64,000 nt of DNA from Cavia porcellus (taxonomy: Eukaryota > Chordata > Mammalia > Rodentia > Caviidae), in NCBI RefSeq assembly GCF_034190915.1, contig NW_026947628.1, positions 434,001-498,000 of the forward strand. The letters run 5' to 3'. This document shows, in pieces, positions 28,101-42,149 of this stretch. A program made the position numbers and the translations under genes. Under the pieces are notes generated by a model. It ran no database searches, was not told where the DNA came from, and saw only the letters and a list, made by a program, of their open reading frames with translations. How positions within the stretch are numbered: position 1 is the first letter of the stretch; each line of letters opens with the position of its first letter.

Positions 28101-29498
28101 TTTCTCACTCCTACTAGTGAATGTAATGTAACACACACCCATACAATGCTCAGCACCCCGTGATGTTTTTCTCACTCCTACTAGTGAATCTAATGTAACA
28201 CACACCCATACAATTCGCACAACCCCGTGATGTTTTTCTCACTCCTACTAGTGAATCTAATGTAACACACACCCATACAATGCGCAACACCCCGTGATGT
28301 TTTTCTCACTCCTACTAGTGAATCTAATGTAACACACACCCATACAATGCGCACCACCCCGTGATGTTTTTCTCACTCCTACTAGTGAATGTAATGTAAC
28401 AGACACCCATACAAAGCGCACCACCCCGTGATGTGTTTCTCACTCCTACTAGTGAATGTAATGTAACACACACCCATACAATGCGCACCACCCCGTGATG
28501 TTTTCTCACTCCTACTAGTGAATGTAATGTAACACACACCCATACAATGCGCACCACCACGTGATGTTTTTCTCACTCCTACTAGTGAAAGTAATGTAAC
28601 ACACACCCATACAATGCGCACCACCCCGTGATGTTTTTCTCACTCCTACTAGTGAATGTAATGTAACACACACCCATACAATGCGCACCACCCCGTGATA
28701 TTTTTCTCACTGCTACTAGTGAATGTAATGTAACACACACCCATACAATGCGCACCACCCCGTGATGTTTTTCTCACTCCTACTAGTGAATGTAATGTAA
28801 CACACACCCATACAATGCGCACCACCCCGTGATGTTTTTCTCACTCCTACTAGTGAATGTAATGTAACACACACCCATACAATGCGCACCACCCCGTGAT
28901 GTTTTTCTCACTCCTACTAGTGAATGTAATGTAACACACACCCATACAATGCGCACCACCCAGTGATGTTTTTCTCACTCCTGCTAGTGTATGTAATGTA
29001 ACACACACCCATACAATGCGCACCACCCCTTGATGCTTTTCTCACTCCTACTAGTGAATGTAATGTAACACACACCCATAAAATGCGCACCACCCCGTGA
29101 TATTTTTCTCATTCCTACTAGTGAATGTAATGTAACACACACCCATACAATGCGCATCACCCCGTGATGGTTTTCTCACTCCTACTAGTGAATGTAATGT
29201 AACACACACCCATACAATGCGCACCACACCGTGATGTTTTTCTCACTCCTACTAGTGAATCTAATGTGACACACACCCATACAATGCGCACCACCCCGTG
29301 ATGTTTTTCTCACTCCTACTAGTGAATGTAATGTAACACACACCCATACAATGCGCACCACCCCGTGCTGTTTTTCTCACTCCTACTAGTGAATCTAATG
29401 TAACACACACCCATACAATGCGCACCACCCCGTGATGTTTTTCTCACTCCTACTAGTGTGTCTAATGTAACACACACCCATACAATGCGCAACACCCC
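25187..29498. repeat. Superrepeat S, copy 2, rearranged after 27355
   Basis: Dyads at 25187, 25665 and 27213 repeat those of copy 1 at offset 5250-5251; a base missing near 26012 shifts the offset by one. After 27355 the sequence first repeats the start of the copy-1 run that follows 20556 (CATACATTGC, CTCATTCC, GCGCATCACC copies). It then rejoins the run after 22105 at offset about 5585, that is +335 or five monomers. From 28396 it follows 22811 onward and ends in a different junction before the dyad at 29499. Confidence 0.86.
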
Positions 29499-30061
29499 GC
29501 GATGTTTTTCAGAAACCTATCCTACATTGCCACTGCATGTTCCCTGACCTCCCCATGCTGACCACCCCGCGGTGCTTTTCTCCATCCTACATTGCCACTC
29601 ACTGCCTATCCTAATTCAGACCCTCCGATTCACACCACCCCGTGATGTTTTTCTCACTCCTACTAGTGAATGTAATGTAACACACACCCATACAAAGCGC
29701 ACCACCCCGCGATGTTTTTCAGAAACCTATCCTACGTTGCCACTGCATGTTCCCTGACCTGACCATGCTGACCACTCCGCGGTGCTTTTCTCCATCCTAC
29801 ATTGCCACTCACTGCCTATCCTAATTCAGACCCTCCGATTCACACCACCCCGTGATGTTTTTCTCACTCCTACTAGTGAATGTAATGTAACACACACCCA
29901 TACAATGCGCACCACCCCGCGATGTTTTTCAGAAACCTATCCTACATTTCCACTGCATGTTCCCTGACCTTCCCATGCTGACCAACCCGTGGTGCTTTTC
30001 TCCATCCTACATTGCCACTCACTGCCTATCCTAATTCAGACCCTCCGATTCACACCACCCC
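28092..30061. repeat. Tandem 1970-bp HOR, copy 1 with trio T5
   Basis: It contains dyads 29499-29641, 29709-29851 and 29919-30061, spaced 210 bp (one A between). The A copies flanking include GTAACAGACACCC with AAAGCGCACC (about 28396), TAGTGTATG (28985), CCCCTTGATGC (about 29027) and TGTGCTG. One base is missing near 28500 (GATGTTTTCTC). The phase of the unit boundary is arbitrary; I set it at a dyad end. Confidence 0.9.
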
Positions 30062-32031
30062 GTGATGTTTTTCTCACTCCTACTAGTGAATCTAATGTAA
30101 CACACACCCATACAATGCTCACCACCCCGTGATGTTTTTCTCACTCCTACTAGTGAATCTAATGTAACACACACCCATACAATTCGCACAACCCCGTGAT
30201 GTTTTTCTCACTCCTACTAGTGAATCTAATGTAACACACACCCATACAATGCGCAACACCCCGTGATGTTTTTCTCACTCCTACTAGTGAATCTAATGTA
30301 ACACACACCAATACAATGCGCAACACCCCGTGATGTTTTTCTCACTCCTACTAGTGAATGTAATGTAACAGACACCCATACAAAGCGCACCACCCCGTGA
30401 TGTGTTTCTCACTCCTACTAGTGAATGTAATGTAACACACACCCATACAATGCGCACCACCCCGTGATGTTTTTCTCACTCCTACTAGTGAATGTAATGT
30501 AACACACACTCATACAATGCGCACCACCACGTGATGTTTTTCTCACTCCTACTAGTGAATGTAATGTAACACACACCCATACAATGCGCACCACCCCGTG
30601 ATGTTTTTCTCACTCCTACTAGTGAATGTAATGTAACACACACCCATACAATGCGCACCACCCCGTGATATTTTTCTCACTGCTACTAGTGAATGTAATG
30701 TAACACACACCCATACAATGCGCACCACCCCGTGATGTTTTTCTCACTCCTACTAGTGAATGTAATGTAACACACACCCATACAATGCGCACCACCCCGT
30801 GATGTTTTTCTCACTCCTACTAGTGAATGTAATGTAACACACACCCATACAATGCGCACCACCCCGTGATGTTTTTCTCTCTCCTACTAGTGAATGTAAT
30901 GTAACACACACCCATACAATGCGCACCACCCAGTGATGTTTTTCTCACTCCTGCTAGTGTATGTAATGTAACACACACCCATACAATGCGCACCACCCCT
31001 TGATGCTTTTCTCACTCCTACTAGTGAATGTAATGTAACACACACCCATAAAATGCGCACCACCCCGTGATATTTTTCTCATTCCTACTAGTGAATGTAA
31101 TGTAACACACACCCATACAATGCGCATCACCCCGTGATGGTTTTCTCACTCCTACTAGTGAATGTAATGTAACACACACCCATACAATTCGCACCACACC
31201 GTGATGTTTTTCTCACTCCTACTAGTGAATCTAATGTGACACACACCCATACAATGCGCACCACCCCGTGATGTTTTTCTCACTCCTACTAGTGAATGTA
31301 ATGTAACACACACCCATACAATGCGCACCACCCCGTGCTGTTTTTCTCACTCCTACTAGTGAATCTAATGTAACACACACCCATACAATGCGCACCACCC
31401 CGTGATGTTTTTCTCACTCCTACTAGTGTATCTAATGTAACACACACCCATACAATGCGCAACACCCCGCGATGTTTTTCAGAAACCTATCCTACATTGC
31501 CACTGCATGTTCCCTGACCTCCCCATGCTGACCACCCCGCGGTGCTTTTCTCCATCCTACATTGCCACTCACTGCCTATCCTAATTCAGACCCTCCGATT
31601 CACACCACCCCGTGATGTTTTTCTCACTCCTACTAGTGAATGTAATGTAACACACACCCATACAAAGCGCACCACCCCGCGATGTTTTTCAGAAACCTAT
31701 CCTACGTTGCCACTGCATGTTCCCTGACCTGACCATGCTGACCACTCCGCGGTGCTTTTCTCCATCCTACATTGCCACTCACTGCCTATCCTAATTCAGA
31801 CCCTCCGATTCACACCACCCCGTGATGTTTTTCTCACTCCTACTAGTGAATGTAATGTAACACACACCCATACAATGCGCACCACCCCGCGATGTTTTTC
31901 AGAAACCTATCCTACATTTCCACTGCATGTTCCCTGACCTTCCCATGCTGACCAACCCGTGGTGCTTTTCTCCATCCTACATTGCCACTCACTGCCTATC
32001 CTAATTCAGACCCTCCGATTCACACCACCCC
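30062..32031. repeat. Tandem 1970-bp HOR, copy 2 with trio T6
   Basis: Dyads 31469, 31679 and 31889 lie exactly 1970 bp after those of copy 1 (3 dyads + 23 A = 1970). Differences are few, for example CAATTCGCACC near 31186. After the last dyad it departs: copy 2 continues with GTGACG...GTAGTGAAGG, the usual flank of this dyad subtype, whereas copy 1 ran directly into a new copy. Confidence 0.9.
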
Positions 32032-32969
32032 GTGACGTTTTTCTCACTCCTAGTAGTGAAGGTAATGTAACACACACCCATACAATGCGCCCCACCCCGT
32101 GATGTTTTTCTCACTCCTACTAGTGAATGTAATGTAACACACACCCATACAATGCTCACCACCACGTGATGTTTTTCTCACTCCTACTCGTGAATGTAAT
32201 GTAACACACACCCATACAATGCGCACCACCCCGTGATGTTTTTCTCACTCCTACTAATGAAAGTAATGTAACACACACCCATACAATGCGCACTACCCCG
32301 TGATGTTTTTCTCACTCCTAGTAGTGAAGGTAATGTAACACACACCCATACAATGCGCACCACCCCGTGATGTTTTTCTCACTCCTACTAGTGAATGTAA
32401 TGTAACACACACTCATACAATGCGCACCACCACGTGATGTTTTTCTCACTCCTACTACTGAAAGTAATGTAACACACACCCATACAATGCGCACCACCCC
32501 GTGATGTTTTTCTCACCCCTACTAGTGAATGTAATGTAACACACACCAATACAATGCGCACCACCAGGTGATGTTTTTCTCACTCCTACTAGAGAATGTA
32601 ATGTAACACACACCCATACAATGCGCACCACCACATGATGTTTTTCTCACTCCTACTAGTGAATCTAATGTAACACACACCCATACAATGCGCACCACAC
32701 CGTGATGTTTTTCTCACTCCTACTAGTGAATCTAATGTAACACACACCCATACAATGCGCACCACCCCGTGATGTTTTTCTCACTCCTACTAGTGAATCT
32801 AATGTAACACACACCCATACAATGCGCACCACCCTGTGATGTTTTTCTCACTCCTACTAGTGAATGTAATGTAACACACACCCATACAATGCGCACCACC
32901 CCGTGATGTTTTTCTCACTCCTACTAGTGAATGTAATGTAACACACACCCATACAAAGTGCACCACCCC
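32032..32969. repeat. A run of 14 monomers
   Basis: Only A monomers, with heterogeneous variants: GCGCCCCACC (about 32088), CTACTCGTG, CTACTAATGAAAG, CCACCAGGTG, CTAGAGAATG and CACCACATGATG. CTACTGAAAG-type copies appear here for the first time in the window. Nothing other than satellite is present. Confidence 0.88.
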
Positions 32970-33666
32970 GCAATGTTTTTCAGAAACCTATCCTACATTG
33001 CCACTGCATGTTCCCTGACCTCCCCATGCTGACCACCCCGCGGTGCTTTTCTCCATCCTACATTGCCACTCACTGCCTATCCTAATTCAGCCCCTCCGAT
33101 TCACACCACCCCGTGATGTTTTTCTCACTCCTACAAGTGAATGTAATATAACACACACCCATACAATGCGCACTACCCCGTGATGTTTTTCTCACTCCTA
33201 CTAGTGAATGTAATGTAACACACACCCATACAAAGTGCACCACCCCGCGATGTTTTTCAGAAACCTATCCTACATTGCCACTGCATGTTCCCTGACCTCC
33301 CCATGCTGACCACTCCGCGGTGCTTTTCTCCATCCTACATTGCCACTCACTGCCTATCCTAATTCAGACCCTCCGATTCACACCACCCCGTGATGTTTTT
33401 CTCACTCCTAGTAGTGAATGTAATGTAACACACACCCATACAATGCGCACCTCCCCGTAATGTTTTTCTCACTCCTACTAGTGAAGGTAATGTAACACAC
33501 ACCCATACAATGCGCACCACCCCGCGATGTTTTTCAGAAACCTATCCTACATTTCCACTGCATGTTCCCTGACCTTCCCATGCTGACCACCCCGTGGTGC
33601 TTTTCTCCATCCTACATTGCCACTCACTGCCTATCCTAATTCAGACCCTCCGATTCACACCACCCC
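32970..33666. repeat. Dyad trio T7 (32970, 33247, 33524)
   Basis: Spacing is 277 and 277 bp. Dyad 1 has the AGCCCCTCC subtype and starts GCAATG. It is followed by the AATATAAC monomer. Dyad 3 is ATTTCC-type, followed by GTGACG with GTAGTG. The order of markers is the same as in T1, 26 kb away, although the dyad sequences have drifted. Confidence 0.88.
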
Positions 33667-34403
33667 GTGACGTTTTTCTCACTCCTAGTAGTGAATGTAA
33701 TGTAACAAACACCCATACAATGCGCACCACCCCGTGATGTTTTTCTCACTCCTAGTAGTGAAGTTAATGTAACACACACCCATACAATGCGCACCACCCC
33801 GTGATGTTTTTCTCACTCCTACTAGTGAATGTAATGTAACACACACCCATAAAATGCGCACCACCCCGTGATGTTTTTCTCACTCCTACTAGTGAATGTA
33901 ATGTAACACACACCCATACAATGCTCACCAACCCGTGATGTTTTTCTCACTCCTACTAGTGAATGTAATGTAACACACACCCATACAATGCGCACCACCC
34001 CGTGATGTTTTTCTCACTCCTACTAGTGAATGTAATGTAACACACACCCATATAATGCGCACCACCCTGTGATGTTTTTCTCACCCCTACTAGTGAATGT
34101 AATGTAACACACACCCATACAATGCGCACCACCCCGTGATGTTTTTCTCACTCCTACTAGTGAATGTAATGTAACACACACCCATACAATGCGCACCACC
34201 CCGTGATGTTTTTCTCACTCCTACTAGTGAATGTAATGTAACACACACCCATACAATGCGCACCACCCCGTGATGTTTTTCTCACTCCTACTAGTGAATG
34301 TAATGTAACACACACCCATACAATGCGCACCACCCCGTGATGTTTTTCTCACTCCTACTAGTGAATGTAATGTAACACACACCCATACAATGCGCACCAC
34401 CCC

Positions 34404-36775
34404 GCGATGTTTTTCAGAAACCTATCCTACATTTCCACTGCATGTTCCCTGACCTTCCCATGCTTACCACCCCGTGGTGCTTTTCTCCATCCTACATTGC
34501 CACTCACTGCCTATCCTAATTCAGACCCTCCGATTCACACCACCCCGTGACGTTTTTCTCACTCCTAGTAGTGAATGTAATGTAACACACACCCATACAA
34601 TGCGCACCACCCCGTGATGTTTTTCTCACTCCTAGTAGTGAAAGTAATGTAACACACACCCATACAATGCGCACCACCCCGTGATGTTTTTCTCACTCCT
34701 ACTAGTGAATGTAATGTAACACACACCCATACAATGCGAACCACCCCGTGATGTTTTTCTCACTCCTACTACTTAAAGTAATGTAACACACACCCATACA
34801 ATGCGCACCACCCCGTGATGTTTTTCTCACTCCTACTAGTGAATGTAATGTAACACACACCCATACAATGCGCACCACCCCGTGATGTTTTTCTCACTCC
34901 TACTATTGAATGTAATGTAACACACACCCATACAATGCGCACCACCCCATGATGTTTTTCTCACTCCTACTAGTGAATGTAATGTAACACACACCCATAC
35001 AATGCTCACCACCCCGTGATGTTTTTCTCACTCCTACTAGTGAATGTAATGTAACACACACCCATACAATGCGCACCACCCCGTGATGTTTTTCTCACTC
35101 CTACTAGTGAATGTAATGTAACACACACCCATACAATGCGCACCACCCCGTGATGTTTTTCTCACTCCTACTAGTGAATGTAATGTAACACACACCCATA
35201 CAATGCGCACCACCCCGTGATGTTTTTCTCACTCCTGCTAGTTTATGTAATGTAACACACACCCATACAATGCGCACCACCCCTTGATGCTTTTCTCACT
35301 CCTACTAGTGAATGTAATGTAACACACACCCATAAAATGCGCACCACCCCGTGATATTTTTCTCATTCCTACTAGTGAATGTAATGTAACACACACCCAT
35401 ACAATGCGCATCACCCCGTGATGGTTTTCTCACTCCTACTAGTGAATGTAATGTAACACACACCCATACAATGTGCACCACACCGTGATGTTTTTCTCAC
35501 TCCTACTAGTGAATCTAATGTAACACACACCCATACAATGCGCACCACCCCGCGATGTTTTTCAGAAACCTATCCTACATTTCCACTGCATGTTCCCTGA
35601 CCTTCCCATGCTTACCACCCCGTGGTGCTTTTCTCCATCCTACATTGCCACTCACTGCCTATCCTAATTCAGCCCCTCCGATTCACACCACCCCGTGATG
35701 TTTTTCTCACTCCTACTAGTGAATGTAATATAACACACACCCATACAATGCGCACTACCCCGTGATGTTTTTCTCACTCCTACTAGTGAATGTAATGTAA
35801 CACACACCCATACAAAGTGCACCACCCCGCGATGTTTTTCAGAAACCTATCCTACATTGCCACTGCATGTTCCCTGACCTCCCCATGCTGACCACTCCGC
35901 GGTGCTTTTCTCCATCCTACATTGCCACTCACTGCCTATCCTAATTCAGACCCTCCGATTCACACCACCCCGTGATGTTTTTCTCACTCCTAGTAGTGAA
36001 TGTAATGTAACACACACCCATACAATGCGCACCACCCCGTGATGTTTTTCTCACTCCTACTAGTGAATGTAATGTAACACACACCCATACAATGCGCACC
36101 ACCCCGTGATGTTTTTCTCACTCCTACTAGTGAATGTAATGTAACACACACCCATACAATGCGCACCACCCCGTGATGTTTTTCTCACTCCTAGTAGTGA
36201 CGGTAATGTAACACACACCCATACAATGCGCACCACCCCGTGATGTTTTTCTCACTCCTACTAGTGAATGTAATGTAACACACACCCATACAATGCGCAC
36301 CACCCCGTGATGTTTTTCTCACTCCTACTACTGAAAGTAATGTAACACACACCCATAAAATGCGCACCACCCCGTGATGTTTTTCTCACTCCTACTAGTG
36401 AATGTAATGTAACACACACCCATACAATGCGCACCACCCCGTGATGTTTTTCTCACTCCTACTAGTGAATGTAATGTAACACACACCCATACAATGCGCA
36501 CCACCCCGTGATGTTTTTCTCACTCCTACTAGTGAATGTAATGTAACACACACCCATACAATGCTCACCAACCCGTGATGTTTTTCTCACTCCTACTAGT
36601 GAATGTAATGTAACACACACCCATACAATGCGCACCACCCCGTGATGTTTTTCTCACTCCTACTAGTGAATGTAATGTAACACACACCCATACAATGCGC
36701 ACCACCCCGTGATGTTTTTCTCACTCCTACTAGTGAATGTAATGTAACACACACCCATACAATGCGCACCACCCC
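34404..36775. repeat. Mosaic HOR of 2372 bp with dyads 34404, 35552, 35829
   Basis: A runs are 15, 2 and 12 monomers. The dyad at 35552 is chimeric: an ATTTCC/CTTACC left half with an AGCCCCTCC right half. Partway the block shares the TAGTTTATG / CCCCTTGATGC / GGTTTTC marker run seen at 28985-29170. A second, incomplete copy starts at 36776 (offset 2372). Confidence 0.86.
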
Positions 36776-38124
36776 GCGATGTTTTTCAGAAACCTATCCT
36801 ACATTTCCACTGCATGTTCCCTGACCTTCCCATGCTTACCACCCCGTGGTGCTTTTCTCCATCCTACATTGCCACTCACTGCCTATCCTAATTCAGACCC
36901 TCCGATTCACACCACCCCGTGACGTTTTTCTCACTCCTAGTAGTGAATGTAATGTAACACACACCCATACAATGCGCACCACCCCGTGATGTTTTTCTCA
37001 CTCCTAGTAGTGAAGGTAATGTAACACACACCCATACAATGCGCACCACCCCGTGATGTTTTTCTCACTCCTACTAGTGAATGTAATGTAACACACACCC
37101 ATACAATGCGAACCACCCCGTGATGTTTTTCTCACTCCTACTACTTAAAGTAATGTAACACACACCCATACAATGCGCACCACCCCGTGATGTTTTTCTC
37201 ACTCCTACTAGTGAATGTAATGTAACACACACCCATACAATGCGCACCACCCCGTGATGTTTTTCTCACTCCTACTAGTGAATGTAATGTAACACACACC
37301 CATACAATGCGCACCACCCCATGATGTTTTTCTCACTCCTACTAGTGAATGTAATGTAACACACACCCATACAATGCTCACCACCCCGTGATGTTTTTCT
37401 CACTCCTACTAGTGAATGTAATGTAACACACACCCATACAATGCGCACCACCCCGTGATGTTTTTCTCACTCCTACTAGTGAATGTAATGTAACACACAC
37501 CCATACAATGCGCACCACCCCGTGATGTTTTTCTCACTCCTACTAGTGAATGTAATGTAACACACACCCATACAATGCGCACCACCCCGTGATGTGTTTC
37601 TCACTCCTGCTAGGTTATGTAATGTAACACACACCCATACAATGCGCACCACCCCTTGATGCTTTTCTCACTCCTACTAGTGAATGTAATGTAACACACA
37701 CCCATAAAATGCGCACCACCCCGTGATATTTTTCTCATTCCTACTAGTGAATGTAATGTAACACACACCCATACAATGCGCATCACCCCGTGATGGTTTT
37801 CTCACTCCTACTAGTGAATGTAATGTAACACACACCCATACAATGCGCACCACACCGTGATGTTTTTCTCACTCCTACTAGTGTATCTAATGTAACACAC
37901 ACCCATACAATGCGCACCACCCCGTGATGTTTTTCTCACTCTTACTAGTGAATGTAATGTAACACACACCCATACAATGCGCACCACCCCGTGATGTTTT
38001 TCTCACTCCTACTAGTGAATCTAATGTAACACACACCCATACAATGCGCACCACCCCGTGATGTTTTTCTCACTCCTACTAGTGTATCTAATGTAACACA
38101 CACCCATACAATGCGCACCACCCC
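36776..38124. repeat. Incomplete second copy of the 2372-bp mosaic HOR
   Basis: It opens with dyad 36776-36918 and follows 34404 onward at offset 2372 through the CTACTTAAAG copy (about 37141) and the TAGGTTATG copy (37611) to about 37880. It then switches to sequence like that before 29499, with TAGTGTATC copies. The switch point lies in A monomers, so it is visible only through variant order. Confidence 0.83.
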
Positions 38125-38687
38125 GCAATGTTTTTCAGAAACCTATCCTACATTGCCACTGCATGTTCCCTGACCTCCCCATGCTGACCACCCCGCGGTG
38201 CTTTTCTCCATCCTACATTGCCACTCACTGCCTATCCTAATTCAGACCCTCCGATTTACACCACCCCGTGATGTTTTTCTCACTCCTACTAGTGAATGTA
38301 ATGTAACACACACCCATACAAAGCGCACCACCCCGCGATGTTTTTCAGAAACCTATCCTACGTTGCCACTGCATGTTCCCTGACCTGACCATGCTGACCA
38401 CTCAGCGGTGCTTTTCTCCATCCTACATTGCCACTCACTGCCTATCCTAATTCAGACCCTCCGAATCACACCACCCCGTGATGTTTTTCTCACTCCTACT
38501 AGTGAATGTAATGTAACACACACCCATACAATGCGCACCACCCCGCGATGTTTTTCAGAAACCTATCCTACATTTCCACTGCATGTTCCCTGACCTTCCC
38601 ATGCTGACCAACCCGTGGTGCTTTTCTCCATCCTACATTGCCACTCACTGCCTATCCTAATTCAGACCCTCCGATTCACACCACCCC
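38125..38687. repeat. Dyad trio T8, 210-bp spacing (38125, 38335, 38545)
   Basis: It is the same compact trio as T5 and T6, including CCTACGTTGCC and CTGACCATGC in dyad 2. Private changes are GCAATG, GATTTACAC, CTCAGCGG and CCGAATC. It is followed by GTGACG with GTAGTGAAGG, as after T6. Confidence 0.9.
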
Positions 38688-39625
38688 GTGACGTTTTTCT
38701 CACTCCTAGTAGTGAAGGTAATGTAACACACACCCATACAATGCGCACCACCTCGTGATGTTTTTCTCACTCCTACTAGTGAATGTAATGTAACACACAC
38801 CCATACAATGCGCACCACCCCGTGATGTTTTTCTCACTCCTACTACTTAAAGTAATGTAACACACACCCATACAATGCGCACCACCCCGTGATGTTTTTC
38901 TCACTCCTACTAGTGAATGTAATGTAACACACACCCATACAATGCGCACCACCCCGTGATGTTTTTCTCACTCCTACTAGTGAATGTAATGTAACACACA
39001 CCCATACAATGCGCACCACCCCGTGATGTTTTTCTCACTCCTACTAGTGAATGTAATGTAACACACACTCATACAATGCGCACCACCCCGTGATGTTTTT
39101 CTCACTCCTACTACTGAAAGTAATGTAACACACACCCATACAATGCGCACCAACCCGTGATGTTTTTCTCACTCCTACTAGTGAATGTAACGTAACACAC
39201 ACCCATACAATGCGCACCACCCCGTGATGTTTTTCTCACTCCTACTAGTGAATGTAACGTAACACACACCCATACAATGCTCACCACCCCGTGATGTTTT
39301 TCTCACTCCTACTAGTGAATGTAATGTAACACACACCCATACAATGCGCACCACCACGTGATGTTTTTCTCACTCCTACTAGTGAATGTAATGTAACACA
39401 CACCCATACAATGTTCACCACCCTGTGATGTTTTTCTCACTCCTACTAGTGAATGTAATGTAACACACACCCATACAATGCGCACCACCCCGTGATGTTT
39501 TTCTCACTCCTACTAGTGAATGTAATGTAACACACACCCATACAATGCGCACCACCACGTGATGTTTTTCTCACTCCTACTAGTGAATGTAATGTAACAC
39601 CCACCCATACAATGCGCACCACCCC
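38688..39625. repeat. A run of 14 monomers
   Basis: All A copies. CTACTTAAAG and CTACTGAAAG subtypes recur (about 38843 and 39111). Two copies have GTAACGTAAC (about 39187 and 39253), an otherwise rare base. The run length of 14 equals that at 32032-32969, which also follows a compact trio, suggesting a shared larger unit of trio plus 14 A. Confidence 0.86.
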
Positions 39626-40322
39626 GCGATGTTTTTCAGAAACCTATCCTACATTGCCACTGCATGTTCCCTGACCTCCCCATGCTGACCACCCCGCGGT
39701 GCTTTTGTCCATCCTACATTGCCACTCACTGCCTATCCTAATTCAGCCCCTCCGATTCACACCACCCCGTGATGTTTTTCTCACTCCTACTAGTGAATGT
39801 AATATAACACACACCCATACAATGCGCACTACCCCGTGATGTTTTTCTCACTCCTACTAGTGAATGTAATGTTACACACACCCATACAAAGCGCACCACC
39901 CCGCGATGTTTTTCAGAAACCTATCCTACATTGCCACTGCATGTTCCCTGACCTCCCCATGCTGACCACTCCGCGGTGCTTTTCTCCATCCTACATTGCC
40001 ACTGACTGCCTATCCTAATTCAGACCCTCCGATTCACACCACCCCGTCATGTTATTCTCACTCCTAGTAGTGAATGTAATGTAACATACACCCATACAAT
40101 GCGCACCTCCCCGTGATGTTTTTCTCACTCCTACTAGTGAATGTAATGTAACACACACACATACAATGCGCACCACCCCGCGATGTTTTTCAGAAACCTA
40201 TCCTACATTTCCACTGCATGTTCCCTGACATTCCCATGGTGACCACCCCATGGTGCTTTTCTCCATCCTACATTGCCACTCACTGCCTATCCTAATTCAG
40301 ACCCTCCGATTCACACCACCCC
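39626..40322. repeat. Dyad trio T9 (39626, 39903, 40180)
   Basis: Spacing is 277/277. AGCCCCTCC in dyad 1 is followed by the AATATAAC monomer. Dyad 3 is ATTTCC-type with CATTCCCATGGTGACC. One A copy has GTTACAC and another ACACACACAC. Private substitutions are more numerous than in T1-T4, consistent with an older copy. Confidence 0.87.
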
Positions 40323-42149
40323 GTGACGTTTTTCTCACTCCTAGTAGTGAATGTAATGTAACAAACACCCATACAATGCGCACCACCCCTTGATGTTTTT
40401 CTCACTCCTAGTAGTGAAGGTAATGTAACACACACCCATACAATGCGCACCACCCCGTGATGTTTTTCTCACTCCTACTAGTGAATGTAAAGTAACACAC
40501 ACCCATACAATGCGCACCACCCCGTGATGCTTTTCTCACTCCTACTACTGAAAGTAATGTAACACACACCCATACAATGCGCACCACCCCGTGATGTTTT
40601 TCTCACTCCTACTAGTGAATGTAATGTAACACACACCCATACAATGCGCACCACCCCGTGATGTTTTTCTCACTCCTACTAGTGAATGTAATGTAACACA
40701 CACCCATACAATGCGCACCACCCCATGATGTTTTTCTCACTCCTACTAGTGAATGTAATGTAACACACACCCATACAATGCGCACCACCCCGTGATGTTT
40801 TTCTCACTCCTACTAGTGAATGTAATGTAACACACACCCATACAATGCGCACCACCCCGTGATGTTTTTCTCACTCCTACTACTGAAAGTAATGTAACAC
40901 ACACCCATACAATGCGCACCACCCCGTGATGTTTTTCTCACTCCTACTAGTGAATGTAATGTAACACACACCCATACAATGCGCACCACCCCGTGATGTT
41001 TTTCTCACTCCTACTAGTGAATGTAATGTAACACACACCCATACAATGCGCACCACCCCATGATGTTTTTCTCACTCCTACTAGTGAATGTAATGTAACA
41101 CACACCCATACAATGCTCACCACCCCGTGGTGTTTTTCTCACTCCTACTAGTGAATGTAATGTAACACACACCCATACAATGCGCACCACCCCTTGATGT
41201 TTTTCTCACCCCTACTAGTGAATGTAATGTAACACACACCCATACAATGCGCACCACCCCGTGATGTTTTTCTCACCCCTACTAGTGAATGTAATGTAAC
41301 ACACACCCATACAATTCGCACCACCCCGTGATGTTTTTCTCACTCCTTCTAGTGAATGTAATGTAACACACACCCATACAATGCGCACCACCCCGTGATG
41401 TTTTTCTCACTCCTACTAGTGAATGTAATGTAACACACACCCATACAATGCGCACCACCCCGTGATGTTTTTCTCACTCCTACTAGTGAATGTAATGTAA
41501 CACACACCCATACAATGCGCACCACCCCGTGATGTTTTTCTCACTCCTGCTAGTGAATGTAATGTAACACACACCCATACAATGCGCACCACCCCGTGAT
41601 GTTTTTCTCACTCCTACTAGTGAATCTAATGTAACACACACCCATACAATGCGCACCACCCCGCGATGTTTTTCAGAAACCTATCCTACATTGCCACTGA
41701 ATGTTCCCTGACCTCCCCATGCTGACCACCCCGCGGTGCTTTTCTCCATCCTACATTGCCACTCACTGCCTATCCTAATTCAGCCCCTCCGATTCACACC
41801 ACCCCGTGATGTTTTTCTCACTCCTACTAGTGAATGTAATATAACACACACCCATACAATGCGCACCACCCCGTGATGTTTTTCTCACTCCTACTAGTGA
41901 ATGTAATGTAACACACACCCATACAAAGGGCACCACCCCGCGATGTTTTTCAGAAACCTATCCTACATTGCCACAGCATGTTCCCTGACCTCCTCATGCT
42001 GACCACTCCGAGGTGCTTTAGTCCAGCCTACATTGCCACTCACTGCCTATCCTAATTCAGACCCTCCGATTCACACCACCCCGTGATGTTTTTCTCACTC
42101 CTACTAGTGAATGTAATGTAACACACACCCATACAAAGCGCACCACCCC
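40180..42149. repeat. 1970-bp HOR of a second, independent composition
   Basis: It holds dyads 40180, 41663 and 41940 with A runs of 20, 2 and 1. It is followed by a partial copy from 42150 in which AACAAACACCC, CCCCTTGAT, AAAGTAACAC and CTACTGAAAG recur at offset 1970. The length equals that of the 28-32 kb HOR only because both contain 3 dyads + 23 A; the internal order is different. Confidence 0.85.
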
